Virus record (IMG/VR): IMGVR_UViG_3300047370_000200
Location: 1-22,324 of that record
Length of the DNA: 22,324 bases
DNA from: a virus
Strand: one strand, 5' to 3'
A program made the translations under genes and the position numbers. The notes beneath the pieces were generated by a model. The model did no database searches and was not told where the DNA came from. It worked only from the letters and a program-made list of their open reading frames with translations. Positions 16,273-22,324 of this stretch are shown piece by piece (the first letter of the stretch is position 1; every line of letters begins with the position of its first letter).

Positions 16273-16348
16273 GGAGGTCTTGCCTACCATTTAACGTCTG
16301 GTTGGACGGCAACTTGGGTGGGTCTTGCGATTGTCCACCCTTTGTTGC
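16273..16348 (-). promoter_or_regulatory. Structured 5' leader of the capsid transcript (three hairpins)
   Basis: On the coding strand, the first hairpin has outer arms GCAAC (16348-16344) and GTTGC (16313-16309), then GGGTGG (16340-16335) pairing with CCACCC (16321-16316) around a 13-base loop. The second is CGTC/GACG (16308-16295) with a six-base loop. The third is GGTAGG/CCTCC (16288-16273), with one bulge and a loop CAAGA. The first and third hairpins share the sequence GCAAGACC. The first begins almost exactly where transcription from the upstream promoter would start. The likely role is mRNA stabilisation or a control site; the structures are read by eye and no energy was calculated. 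Confidence 0.5.
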
Positions 16349-16353
16349 ATATA

Positions 16354-16381
16354 CCTATAACATATTATAATTTTATGTCAA
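16354..16381 (-). promoter_or_regulatory. Putative sigma70-type promoter for the capsid gene
   Basis: A perfect TTGACA (16381-16376) is followed after 16 bases by TATAGG (16359-16354), with an extended -10 TG one base before it. It begins a few bases after the scaffold stop. The 13 bases AAAAGACTTGACA also precede the fibre genes. The -10 matches four of six consensus bases, but the extended TG element and perfect -35 compensate. A transcript would start near 16348, at the leader hairpin. Confidence 0.55.
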
Positions 16382-16387
16382 GTCTTT

Positions 16388-17263
16388 TTAGCTTCTTTCT
16401 TTTAATCTAAATTGTTTCTCACTTAAAGAATTTCGTTTCTCTAAGATGTGTGGAGGAATCTTCTCACCTTTTTTGAGGTATTCTTTAATCTCTTGCTCAA
16501 CATCAAATATTTGATCTGAGATTCCAGCCATTGTACTTGTCTGATGATGCCCAATTTCAGGATCATCTTGGAAACGTGTAGCAATATTAGCAAGTGTGGT
16601 TGCAAGTGCAGGGTCACGCAGTAGTCCAGAGTCGATTGCAAACTGCAAGTTTTCGTCTGGCATACCGTTGGCTTTAAGCATAGCAGTAATGCCATTCATC
16701 ATACCATCGTAGCCATCACCCCACTCACCCCGAAGCTCTTTATCCATAGCTTCATCGGCTTCCTTCATTGCTGCATTAGATTCTTCGATCTCTTGAGCAA
16801 CCATTCCAAGATACCAATCCACAAGTCCCTCAGCTTTTTCTGAACTAGCTCCCATTGCGTATGCTTGCTCTTTAAATCCCTCAACCGCTTTCTCAAAAAA
16901 TGGAGCCGAATCCTCGCCAACAAGTTCCCGAAACTCGTCACCAACCGTAAAATCATATCCGTCAGTACTTTCAGGGCGACCAAGTTTACCATAAAACTCA
17001 GCCCACTCTTCTTCCGTAGCGTCAGGTTTAGGTATATCACCTTTTTTACCAGCGAAACTCTGAAGCTCCTTAATATACTTTCCAACTTCTGTAGCATCTT
17101 TACCCTCCAAGTTTTTCCAAAAGCCAGCTTCCTTTACTTCATCATCTTCGATCTGGCTTAACATAGACCCAACGAATGACTCTGGCTGTGTGTTGCTTTC
17201 CTCAACAGGTGTTTCCACTACTTCTTCTGTCGTTACTTCTTCCGTTGTTACTTCTTCACTCAT
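16388..17263 (-). CDS. Capsid scaffolding (assembly) protein (291 aa)
   Basis: The N-terminus is a highly acidic repeat (EEVTTEEVTTEEVVETPVEE, residues 3-22). Then come VGSMLSQIEDDEVKEAGFWK and WAEFYGKLGRPESTDGYDF (about 87-105), a motif common in scaffolds of T7-like marine phages. The C-terminus is helical and basic (LKKGEKIPPHILEKRNSLSE, then FRLKERS), as expected for the capsid-binding end of scaffolds. The gene sits directly before the major capsid gene and overlaps the upstream small gene by eight bases. It would fill the procapsid and leave or be degraded at maturation. The Thr/Glu repeat arises from imperfect 15-base DNA repeats. Confidence 0.87.
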   Translation of the reverse strand: MSEEVTTEEVTTEEVVETPVEESNTQPESFVGSMLSQIEDDEVKEAGFWKNLEGKDATEVGKYIKELQSFAGKKGDIPKPDATEEEWAEFYGKLGRPESTDGYDFTVGDEFRELVGEDSAPFFEKAVEGFKEQAYAMGASSEKAEGLVDWYLGMVAQEIEESNAAMKEADEAMDKELRGEWGDGYDGMMNGITAMLKANGMPDENLQFAIDSGLLRDPALATTLANIATRFQDDPEIGHHQTSTMAGISDQIFDVEQEIKEYLKKGEKIPPHILEKRNSLSEKQFRLKERS

Positions 17264-17531
17264 AATCTTCCCTCTCTATTTCTTTCATATTGAGTTGTTT
17301 TTTTATAGATAGAATCACACTCCGTAGAGAGTTCATCTTAGATTCAATGATGGGGTCGTTGTACTCGGTGTAATCTTCCCACTTGCAAATCTGCACAAGA
17401 AACCTAGCTACTAAACAAGCATTGTTATTTGCTGGGTCAAAAACCTCAATGAACGCTCGTCTTGTTTCTTCTGATAAATCCTTCTCGCTGTCCCACGTAA
17501 AGTCGTAGGTCACTTTATCAATTATATCCAT
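17256..17531 (-). CDS. Small protein of unknown function between portal and scaffold (91 aa)
   Basis: The ATG overlaps the portal stop (TAATG), and the end overlaps the scaffold start by eight bases, so it belongs to the head operon. The protein is acidic and mixed helical (DFTWDSEKDLSEETRRAFIE, then ARFLVQICKWEDYTEYNDP, about 42-60). There are no membrane segments or enzyme motifs. A small gene here is common in T7-like phages, but I recognise no family. It might help head assembly; that is context only. Confidence 0.75.
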   Translation of the reverse strand: MDIIDKVTYDFTWDSEKDLSEETRRAFIEVFDPANNNACLVARFLVQICKWEDYTEYNDPIIESKMNSLRSVILSIKKQLNMKEIEREDYE

Positions 17532-19180
17532 TAACCACCCATTGCTTGTTGTGTTAGTTCTCCAATTAACTCTGCCCCTGAACCCTCTTCGGGAGCCTTC
17601 TGAGTTTTAACGTATGCGTCACTCAAAGCCTGTGCATTAGCTCGTTCCTCCGCAGCAGCCTGTGCCTCAGCACGTTGCCCACGGATTTCATCGACCTCCG
17701 CTTCTGATAGCTGTAGATCAATCGGAACCATATTAACTTCTTGAATAAACCTTGCAGTCTTATCTGCGTTTACATTGTCAAGAATCTCTGGCTTGAACTG
17801 TGCAATCTGCATCATCTGTTGCATAGCTGTCATTGTTCCAAACAACTCAATTTGCCGTGAAGCGATAGATGCTTTACCAACCAAGTCAAACTCAAGCGTT
17901 GCACCTGATAGCTCTTCTATCTCAAGCTCTTGGAACATACCTGCTCGCAGCATAATACCAAACGCACGCTCCAAGATTGGTGTGACAAAGTATTTATTCA
18001 AACGGTTTACCGCAGGTGTTAAGAATTGCAAAGATAAATTAAGTCTTTCTTGCGACTCAAACGCTGTCATATTCTGCTTATTAATAAGAGGATTAAACAA
18101 AGGAACATAGAACGCATCTAAGATTTCCTGCTCTTTCTTTTCAATCATCTGGTCGTTGACGATTACGTTATCCATTGGGCGTAACTGCTCAGGCTTGGAT
18201 AGCGGGTTGCCAGCGTTCCAGTAAATAATAGAACCAGAATCATTGCTAATACGACGAACACTTCCGTCGTTCGGAGCCAACCACGGTGGATTGGATACAC
18301 GTTCTGCACCACGGATGCGGGACACTTCCATACGGTTAATCATAGGCATCGTAGCAAATACTTCCAACGCAGGTGAGCGTCCGTACTTCTCATAGTTTGT
18401 TTTATAAAACCGACCCACCGAGTAGGGCATTTCATCAAACCCTGACTCCAGAACCAACTTGCTACCCTCCAGAGAAATATAATATGAAGCAATAGGCTTC
18501 TCAGTCTTCTCAGGTGAGTCGGGTACAAACTTGTTTCGAGGCATTACGATGTGGATAAATGTAAATTCTTTTGTAGAACTCTTGGGGTCTTGTGCTAAAT
18601 CAGCGATGTTTTCAGGGCAATCATCACCAAACTGCTGAACAGCCTGACGAGCAGTTAGCTTGAACTCACGTATAACCGTGTCAACCTCACCAAGATAGTT
18701 TTCGCAAAAGTAAAATTGATTAATGTAGTGTGAGCGGAAGTTAAGTATACGCTTCGCAGTTGGCTCACAATACAGCGATGTAGTACCAATGTAACCGCAA
18801 TGGTCAATACATTGTCCCATTTCTTCATAGAAGTTAGACTCTTCGATTGCCCGAACAAACTTCTTGGTAACAGAACTCAATGCCCGTACCACGTTGTCGC
18901 TCTGCTGTAGGTCACGGTTCTGCGGTACAACACGAATCCAATTCTGCCCCTGTGGAAATAGATGGCTCATCATACCAGCCGTGAACATACGACGAGCTTT
19001 GATACCGATGTCGGTTATACGTTGCTCATCATCCCGCTGACCCTTAGACCGTTTGCTTTGGATGTTATCAGCACTTGGGTTGCAGAACTCTGCCGCTGAC
19101 TCGTAAAGATTCTCGAAGTTTTGCCGTTCAGAACTAGACTTCTCACGCTTATACATTGTGATTAAAGAAGATACTTCCAT
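17531..19180 (-). CDS. Portal (head-tail connector) protein (549 aa)
   Basis: Close to the T7 gp8 type in length (536) and pattern. It starts with the helical YKREKSSSERQNFENLYESA and the AAEFCNPSADNI region, then GIKARRMFTAGMMSHLFPQG (about 54-73) and QNWIRVVPQNRDL. EESNFYEEMGQCIDHCGYIG and TTSLYCEP (about 112-141) are typical of podovirus connectors. LNLSLQFLTPAVNRLNKYFV (about 380) and the Ala/Glu-rich C-terminal helix (QRAEAQAAAEERANAQALSD) fit the clip, crown and barrel parts. It forms the dodecameric ring through which DNA is pumped. The start at 19180 overlaps the previous stop by one base. The ribosome site is weak, and an internal start at residue 9 (MYKREK) cannot be excluded. Confidence 0.92.
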   Translation of the reverse strand: MEVSSLITMYKREKSSSERQNFENLYESAAEFCNPSADNIQSKRSKGQRDDEQRITDIGIKARRMFTAGMMSHLFPQGQNWIRVVPQNRDLQQSDNVVRALSSVTKKFVRAIEESNFYEEMGQCIDHCGYIGTTSLYCEPTAKRILNFRSHYINQFYFCENYLGEVDTVIREFKLTARQAVQQFGDDCPENIADLAQDPKSSTKEFTFIHIVMPRNKFVPDSPEKTEKPIASYYISLEGSKLVLESGFDEMPYSVGRFYKTNYEKYGRSPALEVFATMPMINRMEVSRIRGAERVSNPPWLAPNDGSVRRISNDSGSIIYWNAGNPLSKPEQLRPMDNVIVNDQMIEKKEQEILDAFYVPLFNPLINKQNMTAFESQERLNLSLQFLTPAVNRLNKYFVTPILERAFGIMLRAGMFQELEIEELSGATLEFDLVGKASIASRQIELFGTMTAMQQMMQIAQFKPEILDNVNADKTARFIQEVNMVPIDLQLSEAEVDEIRGQRAEAQAAAEERANAQALSDAYVKTQKAPEEGSGAELIGELTQQAMGG

Positions 19181-19614
19181 TAAATTGTCATTCCTGTTGA
19201 AGATTGAATTCGTTTTAACTCGGCTGCCCTTTTATTGTAATCTGAAATATATTCACCGTATTGTATTCTTTGTTGTTTTTCAATTAAATTTGCTCCTGCT
19301 GAACCTTTATATCCCGACCCTCTAGCTTTTTCTAGTTTAGCTTGCAATTCAGGATTAAACTCTTCTATAGTTTTTTTTCGTTCTTGAGGTCTAGCAGATG
19401 CAGCTCTTACGTTAGCCAGTTGAATAGGTGATGCACCCAACAGTTGCCCACCCGCTCCAATTCTTTGTCCTTGAGTAACATAAGCTCCTGCTCTTTGACG
19501 ACGGGCTGCTTCTTGACGCATAGTAGGTGAAATTACTTCTGCTGTAATATCCTCTGCTGGCGGTGGCGGGGCTTTTGGTGGTGGGGGTGGTGCTGGCTTT
19601 TTACTGCGACCCAT
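19180..19614 (-). CDS. Proline-rich small protein between terminase and portal (144 aa)
   Basis: A basic, proline-rich N-terminus (MGRSKKPAPPPPPKAPPPPA) is followed by a low-complexity Ala/Arg/Gln/Gly region (RQEAARRQRAGAYVTQGQRI). The C-terminus is helical (LIEKQQRIQYGEYISDYNKR, AAELKRIQ). It is probably largely disordered. It sits between the packaging motor and the portal, with a 14-base overlap upstream and a one-base overlap downstream. The basic N-terminus could bind DNA or a capsid partner. I assign no family or function. Confidence 0.8.
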   Translation of the reverse strand: MGRSKKPAPPPPPKAPPPPAEDITAEVISPTMRQEAARRQRAGAYVTQGQRIGAGGQLLGASPIQLANVRAASARPQERKKTIEEFNPELQAKLEKARGSGYKGSAGANLIEKQQRIQYGEYISDYNKRAAELKRIQSSTGMTI

Positions 19615-19933
19615 AACTTAATCTCCTGATCCTGTCCAGTTTATAAAACTTCAAGGGCTTGTCCCCTCGTTCAAACGCAACCCAAGTTAAATTGTATGGG
19701 CAAATCTCATATAGACGTTTTATGTCTCCTGCTGCATAATGTACATACCAGCAATCAAGTTTGTCAAGTTCTTTTTCAGAGTTTTTTCCTTGTAGTATAT
19801 TCTTATTGTGCATAATCGCCATAACAAACAGGCGGTTGTCACTATAAACCACCCCATTAGTCGAGTAGTGATGTATCAATTCCTCTAACTCGCTCCCATA
19901 GCGGTCTTTGGCTTTCTGTATCGGTGTGTTCAA
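19601..19933 (-). CDS. Small conserved-looking phage protein with a WYVHYAAGD motif, TTG start (110 aa)
   Basis: I choose the TTG at 19933, because AGGAG (19945-19941) lies seven bases before it; the TTG at 19957 has no such site. The product is MNTPIQKAKDRYGSELEELI, then HHYSTNGVVYSDNRLFVMAI, DCWYVHYAAGDIKRLYEI, LTWVAFERGDKPLKFYKLDR. The Trp/Tyr-rich core and the VAFERG strand look like a compact alpha/beta protein. I have seen this pattern among unassigned genes beside terminases of podoviruses, but I cannot name it with certainty; a GNAT-like fold is only a guess. It begins inside the terminase gene in another frame (77-base overlap). Confidence 0.72.
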   Translation of the reverse strand: MNTPIQKAKDRYGSELEELIHHYSTNGVVYSDNRLFVMAIMHNKNILQGKNSEKELDKLDCWYVHYAAGDIKRLYEICPYNLTWVAFERGDKPLKFYKLDRIRRLSYGSQ

Positions 19934-21287
19934 TGGTGTACTCCTGTGCTGAACCAACTCTCGTTGGTAGGTTCTTAGCCATACCTTCTCCCAAGTACGA
20001 CTCTACTAAGTTTAAATGGACTGCCATCACCATAGTGCGGAACGCATCTGCTCCGTGTGAGTGTGCATCGTGTACTGGTCGCCCTGACGACCCCTCACGG
20101 TAGCTATCTAGGTGTTCGATCAAGTCCTGACACCGTTCGTGTATAAAAATATCCCGCATCATACGACGGCATATCTCAATATCCTGCAAGACCGAGTTGG
20201 TCTTTGGCACTCTTCTAAAGTCTATACCTACTTCTCCAGCCCTCGTAACCAAATCACCAAACAACATACGCTTGGATACGTCGTGCGGTGCATAATGCCC
20301 ACCATATTTGTAGTTTTTGCTGTTAATAACTGTGGCGTAGTCCTCAATCTTCTTACCAGTAGATTCGTGGTAATCAATAATGAATGGCTTTCCATCTACA
20401 AACTGTGCGAAAACAATACTAGTAGCATCACTAGTTCCTAAATCCCAGAAGGTGTAGACCCGCCCAGAGCCATTATAGTTTCCAAAACGCCCCTCATTCC
20501 TAAGTATTTGCAGTTCGTGTCCATAGTAACTGTTTTCTACCTGTGAAACGGCTTCGTTGAGGTACTCTTGCCTCGCCATAGCGTAAGATATAATTCCGCT
20601 ATCCACATCGTCTTGGATATTTTTAAAAGCTTTGCCGTCATACGGATTAATCTTTCCAGCCAGTTCAGGATTAATTGATACACCATCCCCAATCCAGTAA
20701 GCAGTCTTGGTGTCCTCAAGGGTGTACCACTGAGTAAACCAATCCTTACGGTCTTTGTTATTTTCGTACAGTCGCCATAGGTGATTCGACTTTCCACGCA
20801 ATGTGCCATTGAAAATAACGAATGCAGAACCTTCCGTAAGGATAGGAGCCAGAAAGCCACTAACTTCCTCTTTGTGTAATGAAAACTCCGACAATACATA
20901 ACCACTACCTCCCTGTCCAACAAAGTTCAAGTTGTCCGTCCCATCAATTTTAATACGACTACCATTAATCAAATCTAAGAAAAAATCGCTATTGTTCTTA
21001 CGCAATACTACTTCAGGCGGGCAGAGCAAGTCAATAAGTTTTTTACCCCCCGCCCATTCGCAAATGTTGTCCCACAATGCACGCTGCGCCCACGCTCTGG
21101 TAGGGAATAGGTAGTAATAGTTGCCTGCTCTTTGTATCGCCCGCTTCATCAAAGCATTGAACGAGGTCACATCCTTGCCCGCACGACGGTGCCACGAGAT
21201 AACAGAATACTGTGTACCCGCATCAAACGCTTTTAAGAATGGTACTTGATAATCTCTAGGCGAGATCGTCGGGATGCGAATCCTCAT
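19857..21287 (-). CDS. terL: Terminase large subunit, packaging ATPase and nuclease (476 aa)
   Basis: ATPase motifs: Walker A variant WHRRAGKD (residues 32-39), an SEFSLH Walker B with the catalytic Glu at 134, and the coupling motif FNGTLRGKSN (159-168). Nuclease motifs: FWDLGTSDATS (280-290, Asp 282), YAPHDVSKR (332-340, Asp 336) and PVHDAHSHGADAFR (404-417), together supplying the acidic residues of the RNase H-like site. This is the HRRAGKD type of terminase. The length is shorter than T7 gp19 (586), but both domains are complete. The ATG lies within the end of the upstream Cys-rich gene (32-base overlap). It moves genome DNA through the portal and cuts it. Confidence 0.93.
   Translation of the reverse strand: MRIRIPTISPRDYQVPFLKAFDAGTQYSVISWHRRAGKDVTSFNALMKRAIQRAGNYYYLFPTRAWAQRALWDNICEWAGGKKLIDLLCPPEVVLRKNNSDFFLDLINGSRIKIDGTDNLNFVGQGGSGYVLSEFSLHKEEVSGFLAPILTEGSAFVIFNGTLRGKSNHLWRLYENNKDRKDWFTQWYTLEDTKTAYWIGDGVSINPELAGKINPYDGKAFKNIQDDVDSGIISYAMARQEYLNEAVSQVENSYYGHELQILRNEGRFGNYNGSGRVYTFWDLGTSDATSIVFAQFVDGKPFIIDYHESTGKKIEDYATVINSKNYKYGGHYAPHDVSKRMLFGDLVTRAGEVGIDFRRVPKTNSVLQDIEICRRMMRDIFIHERCQDLIEHLDSYREGSSGRPVHDAHSHGADAFRTMVMAVHLNLVESYLGEGMAKNLPTRVGSAQEYTIEHTDTESQRPLWERVRGIDTSLLD
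19941..19945 (-). promoter_or_regulatory. Ribosome binding site for the TTG-started gene at 19933
   Basis: AGGAG with seven-base spacing to TTG, inside the terminase coding region. It decides between two in-frame TTG codons. Confidence 0.55.
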
Positions 21288-21408
21288 CTATCTTCTCGGT
21301 ATAGCACTCTAAACACATAGCCTCAATCACATTGCCGTGGTCGTCCTCAATCTCAATAATTGGGTTGTCAGATGTTTCAGCACAACAACATTCGTAACAA
21401 GTTCTCAT
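21256..21408 (-). CDS. Cys-rich mini-protein, probable zinc binder (50 aa)
   Basis: An intact frame of 50 codons begins directly after the stop of the previous gene, with AAGGTGA seven bases ahead. The sequence starts MRTCYECCCAETSDNP, and MCLECYTEKI comes at residues 31-40. CxxC at 4-7 and again at 32-35 is the spacing of a small zinc ribbon. The tail is acidic (EDSHPDD). The large terminase starts inside its last 32 bases. The function is unknown; a nucleic-acid or protein adaptor role beside the packaging genes is only inferred. Confidence 0.65.
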   Translation of the reverse strand: MRTCYECCCAETSDNPIIEIEDDHGNVIEAMCLECYTEKIDEDSHPDDLA

Positions 21409-21648
21409 CTATATCACCTTTATATCTTTTATGCAACCAACTGGTATCACAATTTTGTCTGCCAGTTCTATCGTATCTTTATATCTCGTTGTAAACAAAC
21501 GCAAGTATTTTTTTGTGTGAGTGTCAATCCAACCCACACTTTGGGCTAGGGCGGGTTCAATGTTATCCTCCGTGTGCAAGTCAGCCACGATGTCCCACCA
21601 TTCAACATAAACCCTAGTTCCATTTTGGAACTTCTCCTGATTTTTCAT
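21409..21648 (-). CDS. Small protein of unknown function (79 aa)
   Basis: ATG at 21648, three bases after the stop of the Cys-rich gene upstream, with AGGGG ahead; its TAG is followed immediately by the next ATG. The sequence reads KFQNGTRVYVEWWDIVADLH, then SVGWIDTHTKKYLRLFTTRY and DKIVIPVGCIKDIKVI. The spaced strands, with VYVEW, GWI and KYLRLFTT, suggest a small barrel (SH3-like), without catalytic motifs. No family recognised. Its close coupling to both neighbours makes it a real gene. Confidence 0.75.
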   Translation of the reverse strand: MKNQEKFQNGTRVYVEWWDIVADLHTEDNIEPALAQSVGWIDTHTKKYLRLFTTRYKDTIELADKIVIPVGCIKDIKVI

Positions 21649-21651
21649 TAA

Positions 21652-21795
21652 TTACAAATCCCCTTCAACCATATTATCAAATTCTATACCGCAGTACGGA
21701 CAGTAAGTAGGGTCATTCATTCCATCTGATATTTCGTGTATGAAAAAATAGTTCTGGCAGTTATAACACTCGCAGTAACTAAGGCTATTAAGCAT
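21652..21795 (-). CDS. Cys-rich mini-protein with CxxC and CPYC, probable zinc ribbon (47 aa)
   Basis: A 47-codon frame begins MLNSLSYCECYNCQNYFF and contains TYCPYCGIEF at residues 30-39. The CECYNC cluster (8-13) and CPYC (32-35) are two metal-binding knuckles about 18 residues apart, the pattern of a zinc ribbon of the kind seen in tiny phage proteins. It starts five bases after the small terminase stop and ends three bases before the next ATG. There is no clear ribosome site, so coupling to upstream translation is likely. Function unknown. Confidence 0.6.
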   Translation of the reverse strand: MLNSLSYCECYNCQNYFFIHEISDGMNDPTYCPYCGIEFDNMVEGDL

Positions 21796-21800
21796 ATTAA

Positions 21801-22205
21801 TTATTTGTTTGTAGTCGATTTTGGTTTCCTTTCTGGAGCTTTGCTTCTGCCCTTCTTTTTGACATCATTATAGTTAACAGATTTAGCTTTGCTATAATCA
21901 ATAACCTCAATAATTATATCCTGCTTCTCTTCGCCAAGCCCCGCCAACTTTGCAAGCTTGTCCGATGCCTGTGCGTTGCCACGCTCACTCTCTGTGAATA
22001 GATGCTCTAAGACAGCCTTACGTAGCCCATCCTTGTCCTCTAGGTCTACTGAGGCAGTCGTAGCTATTTTTACTTGTTCTATTAGCTCCGCTTCAGCCTT
22101 AGAGAGCTTCCTATACAAAGCCTCGAACTCCTGTGATAAAGCCCACAACTTCTTGTTGTCGTCAGCAGACTCTTGTAACCTAGCATATATCTCTTGTGAA
22201 GTAAT
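21801..22205 (-). CDS. terS: Probable terminase small subunit, apparent ATT start (134 aa)
   Basis: The frame is open from 22220 to 21801 with no ATG or GTG. The only well-placed signal is AGGAG (22217-22213), seven bases before an ATT codon at 22205, giving TSQEIYARLQESADDNKKLW after the initiator. The alternative is TTG at 22148 (115 residues), which has no good site. The protein is helical, with EALYRKLSKAEAELIEQVKI, then AVLEHLFTESERGNAQASDK and LAKLAGLGEEKQDIIIEVID (about 83-102). It ends in a basic tail (KKKGRSKAPERKPKSTTNK). The AxxxLAKLAGL segment and basic tail are usual in small terminases that bind the packaging site. The identification is by pattern and by position before the large subunit. 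Confidence 0.6.
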   Translation of the reverse strand: MTSQEIYARLQESADDNKKLWALSQEFEALYRKLSKAEAELIEQVKIATTASVDLEDKDGLRKAVLEHLFTESERGNAQASDKLAKLAGLGEEKQDIIIEVIDYSKAKSVNYNDVKKKGRSKAPERKPKSTTNK

Positions 22206-22212
22206 TTTAAAT

Positions 22213-22217
22213 CTCCT
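22213..22217 (-). promoter_or_regulatory. Ribosome binding site ahead of an ATT start
   Basis: AGGAG seven bases before ATT at 22205. It is the only strong site near the beginning of the small terminase frame. Confidence 0.5.
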
Positions 22218-22236
22218 GATTTAATTTCATTTACTC

Positions 22237-22265
22237 TGTATAAGACATTAACTAGAGTAACACAA
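22237..22265 (-). promoter_or_regulatory. Weak candidate promoter before the small terminase
   Basis: TTGTGT (22265-22260), 17 bases, then TATACA (22242-22237). It matches three and four of six consensus bases, respectively. The spacing is ideal but the hexamers are poor, and the AT-rich background makes chance matches likely. The rest of 22225-22324 shows no complete gene; it may hold the last codons of a gene lying to the right of the window. Confidence 0.25.
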
Positions 22266-22324
22266 GTGAAATTTTTAAAAAGTTGTCCGAGGTCTAAATA
22301 CATACATCCGCAGCCACTCGGGGC

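Noticed and set aside
16202-16387. A small RNA gene or hidden coding frame between scaffold and capsid
   Set aside because: No frame with a ribosome site and a protein-like product was seen; the hairpins are better explained as the capsid leader.
19764-19771. TTGACA on the minus strand inside the 110-residue gene
   Set aside because: The only -10 candidates at suitable spacing are poor and it encodes conserved-looking residues (ELDKLD); it is taken as chance.
22082-22303. 73-codon minus-strand frame overlapping the small terminase
   Set aside because: It overlaps the better-supported terminase frame by over 120 bases, lacks a ribosome site, and its second half reads as a shifted copy of the terminase codons with many Ser/Arg/Leu.
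22285-22324. tRNA-like D-arm sequence (CCGAGTGGCTG on the minus strand)
   Set aside because: No matching anticodon arm, T-loop or acceptor stem can be formed in the following bases.

Overview
The window is the structural and packaging module of a short-tailed, T7-like (podovirus-type) phage genome. Every gene I can support lies on the minus strand, tightly packed with 1-14 nt overlaps, so transcription runs from high to low coordinates. The order is that of T7-like virions: small and large terminase, portal, scaffold, major capsid, tail tubular A, tail tubular B, three internal virion proteins, then fibres. The DNA is AT-rich, especially across the internal virion genes. Marine podoviruses of low-GC hosts (SAR11-type pelagiphages, for example) have this style of module, but that host assignment is inference. 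No polymerase, integrase, lysis or replication gene is visible.

Right to left. At 22324-21256 there is a probable small terminase that seems to use an ATT start, then three very small genes, two of them Cys-rich with paired CxxC motifs. At 21287-17256 come the large terminase, a WYVHYAAGD-motif small protein starting with TTG inside the terminase gene, a poly-proline protein, the portal and a small unknown. At 17263-15230 are the acidic scaffold and the major capsid gene, separated by a 186-nt leader that holds a sigma70-like promoter and a chain of hairpins. A terminator-like hairpin follows the capsid gene, as T7's terminator follows gene 10. At 15160-4720 are tail tubular A, an enlarged tail tubular B with an inserted domain, and internal virion proteins of 143, 472 and 1629 residues.

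At 4743-1 is the adsorption region. A second promoter-like element, sharing 13 identical bases with the capsid one, lies in the last codons of the 1629-residue gene. Two tandem paralogous tail fibres follow, sharing the virion-anchor and stalk part but with different tips. Next are a small beta-rich protein, a protein combining a glycine-rich N-terminus, a PKD-like domain and BspA/DUF285-like repeats, an 81-residue unknown, and a gene that runs off the left edge.

Together these genes package DNA (terminase), build the procapsid (portal, scaffold, capsid), close the tail (tubular A and B), eject DNA (internal proteins) and recognise the host (fibres and surface proteins). The presence of sigma70-like promoters at two module boundaries suggests that the host RNA polymerase transcribes the late genes, but I cannot test that here. 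The points most worth a second look are the ATT start, the structured capsid leader, the domain inserted in tail tubular B, the tip-swapped fibres and the PKD/DUF285 protein.
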